DNA of 7,189 nt, taken from positions 1-7,189 of the forward strand of contig JAHHSK010000077.1 of NCBI GenBank assembly GCA_020025255.1. The letters run 5' to 3'. Position numbers and translations under genes: made by a program. Shown here in pieces: positions 6,813-7,189 of this stretch. Source of the DNA: Ruthenibacterium sp. (GTDB taxonomy: Bacteria > Bacillota > Clostridia > Oscillospirales > Ruminococcaceae). Within the stretch, counting starts at the first letter, position 1; each line of letters starts with the position of its first letter. The notes below the pieces were generated by a model. The model had not been told where the DNA came from, searched no databases, and saw nothing but the letters and a program-made list of their open reading frames with translations.

Positions 6813-6837
6813 TGCGGCGCTTTCTGCATCATTTTTT
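6813..6837 (+). terminator. Weak terminator candidate after the anchored-protein gene
   Basis: A short stem, TGCGG (6813-6817) with CTGCA (6824-6828) including one G-T pair, is followed three bases later by a run of six T (6832-6837). It starts just after the TGA at 6807-6809. The T-run is good but the stem is short, so this may act together with the larger hairpin at 6843-6887. Confidence 0.35.
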
Positions 6838-6842
6838 CGGAT

Positions 6843-6887
6843 ACCGAACTCCTGCTGTGCAGCATTAAATAGCAGCAGGGGTTCGGT
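6843..6887. repeat. Strong 15-bp hairpin downstream of the transporter operon
   Basis: ACCGAACTCCTGCTG (6843-6857) pairs with CAGCAGGGGTTCGGT (6873-6887) over 15 base pairs, one of them a G-T pair, around a 15-base loop. It is followed by TGTCCTTTGCGTTT, which is T-rich but not a clean T-run. It probably ends or stabilises the 3' end of the operon transcript. It could instead be a dispersed repeat of the genome. Confidence 0.55.
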
Positions 6888-7087
6888 TGTCCTTTGCGTT
6901 TCGGTTTCAGAATGCACCGGCTTTTTCAAGGCAAAGCGGCGTTTAGCAGATTTTCCAAGATTTGCTGGCGCATGGTGCGGGCAGGCACTCCGCTGGATTG
7001 CTGTCAGAGCATACAAGGAGATTTCCTGTTCGCTGGCATAGCTTTAGGGGAAAATCAAAATATGTGCATAAAAAAATGAAATTTCTC

Positions 7088-7116
7088 TTGCATTTTAAAG
7101 AAAAGCGTGATATACT
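7088..7116 (+). promoter_or_regulatory. tRNA promoter with extended -10
   Basis: TTGCAT (7088-7093) and TATACT (7111-7116) are 17 bases apart, and TGA in front of the -10 makes it an extended -10. The predicted start near 7123 is about 14 bases before the tRNA 5' end. No stringent-response GC-rich discriminator is obvious. Confidence 0.75.
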
Positions 7117-7136
7117 AATCAAGTCGCAAATGAAAT

Positions 7137-7189
7137 GGACAGTTAGCTCAGCTGGTAGAGCACCTGCTTGACGTGCAGGGGGTCAGGGG
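7137..7189 (+). tRNA. tRNA-Val (anticodon GAC), 5' part, cut by the window end
   Basis: The acceptor 5' strand is GGACAGT (7137-7143), followed by TA and a D-arm with stem GCTC/GAGC (7146-7149 and 7158-7161) around AGCTGGTA. The anticodon stem CCTGC/GCAGG (7163-7167 and 7175-7179) encloses the loop TTGACGT. Its anticodon GAC (7170-7172) reads valine codons GUC and GUU. A 5-base variable region, GGGTC, and the 5' strand of the T-stem (AGGGG) are the last bases present. The T-loop, the T-stem and acceptor 3' strands and any encoded CCA lie beyond the window. Other tRNA genes may follow. Confidence 0.93.

Larger units (their letters stand above)
6810..7087. other. Intergenic region without a recognisable gene
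   Basis: This stretch between the anchored protein and the tRNA promoter holds a weak terminator candidate (6813-6837) and a strong hairpin (6843-6887). From 6888 to 7087 no ORF has a convincing ribosome binding site plus recognisable product. Short open frames on both strands look random in composition. A degraded gene remnant cannot be excluded by eye. Confidence 0.6.

Noticed and set aside
6288..7016. 242-codon open frame on the minus strand across the end of the anchored protein and the spacer
   Set aside because: More than half is antisense to the anchored protein, it crosses the strong hairpin, and no family pattern or ribosome binding site is visible.
6894..7171. Short plus-strand open frames leading into the tRNA
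   Set aside because: They run through the tRNA promoter or into the tRNA itself and have no recognisable product.

Overview
The window holds a compact, all-plus-strand regulatory and transport locus, followed by the start of a tRNA-Val gene. Strong AGGAGG-type ribosome binding sites, a Gram-positive style signal peptide, roughly balanced base composition and the gene families present suggest a Firmicute, most likely a Clostridia/Oscillospirales-type gut anaerobe. That placement is inferred from style and families, not from any marker gene.

Layout. Positions 1-152 carry a sigma-A-like promoter (TTGCAA, 17 bp, TATGAT) preceded by direct and inverted repeats. Next come an OmpR-family response regulator (153-806) and a small histidine kinase (821-1711) with one membrane helix and no visible sensor domain. 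A hairpin terminator (1720-1746) closes this first unit. Six bases downstream of its stem is a perfect 9-2-9 palindrome (1751-1770), just upstream of a promoter with an extended -10 but a poor -35. That promoter drives a second operon: an ABC ATPase (1837-2535), an 906-residue FtsX/MacB-type permease with two ectodomains that overlaps it by 11 bases (2525-5245), and a secreted, C-terminally anchored, CARDB/COG1361-like protein starting 4 bases after the permease stop (5250-6809).

How it may work. The layout fits a transporter-coupled two-component system of the kind known for peptide-antibiotic or cell-envelope stress responses in Firmicutes (the BceRS-AB, VncRS-Vex and SalRK-XY classes). The kinase has no external input domain, so it probably senses through its membrane helix or through the transporter. 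The response regulator would then bind the palindrome and activate the transporter operon. The last gene occupies the place where a periplasmic adaptor (MacA-like) would be found in a MacB system, and is the least described component. The substrate cannot be read from the sequence.

Positions 6810-7136 appear non-coding. They hold a weak terminator candidate, a strong 15-bp hairpin and, at the end, a very good promoter for a tRNA-Val(GAC) that the window edge cuts within its T-arm.
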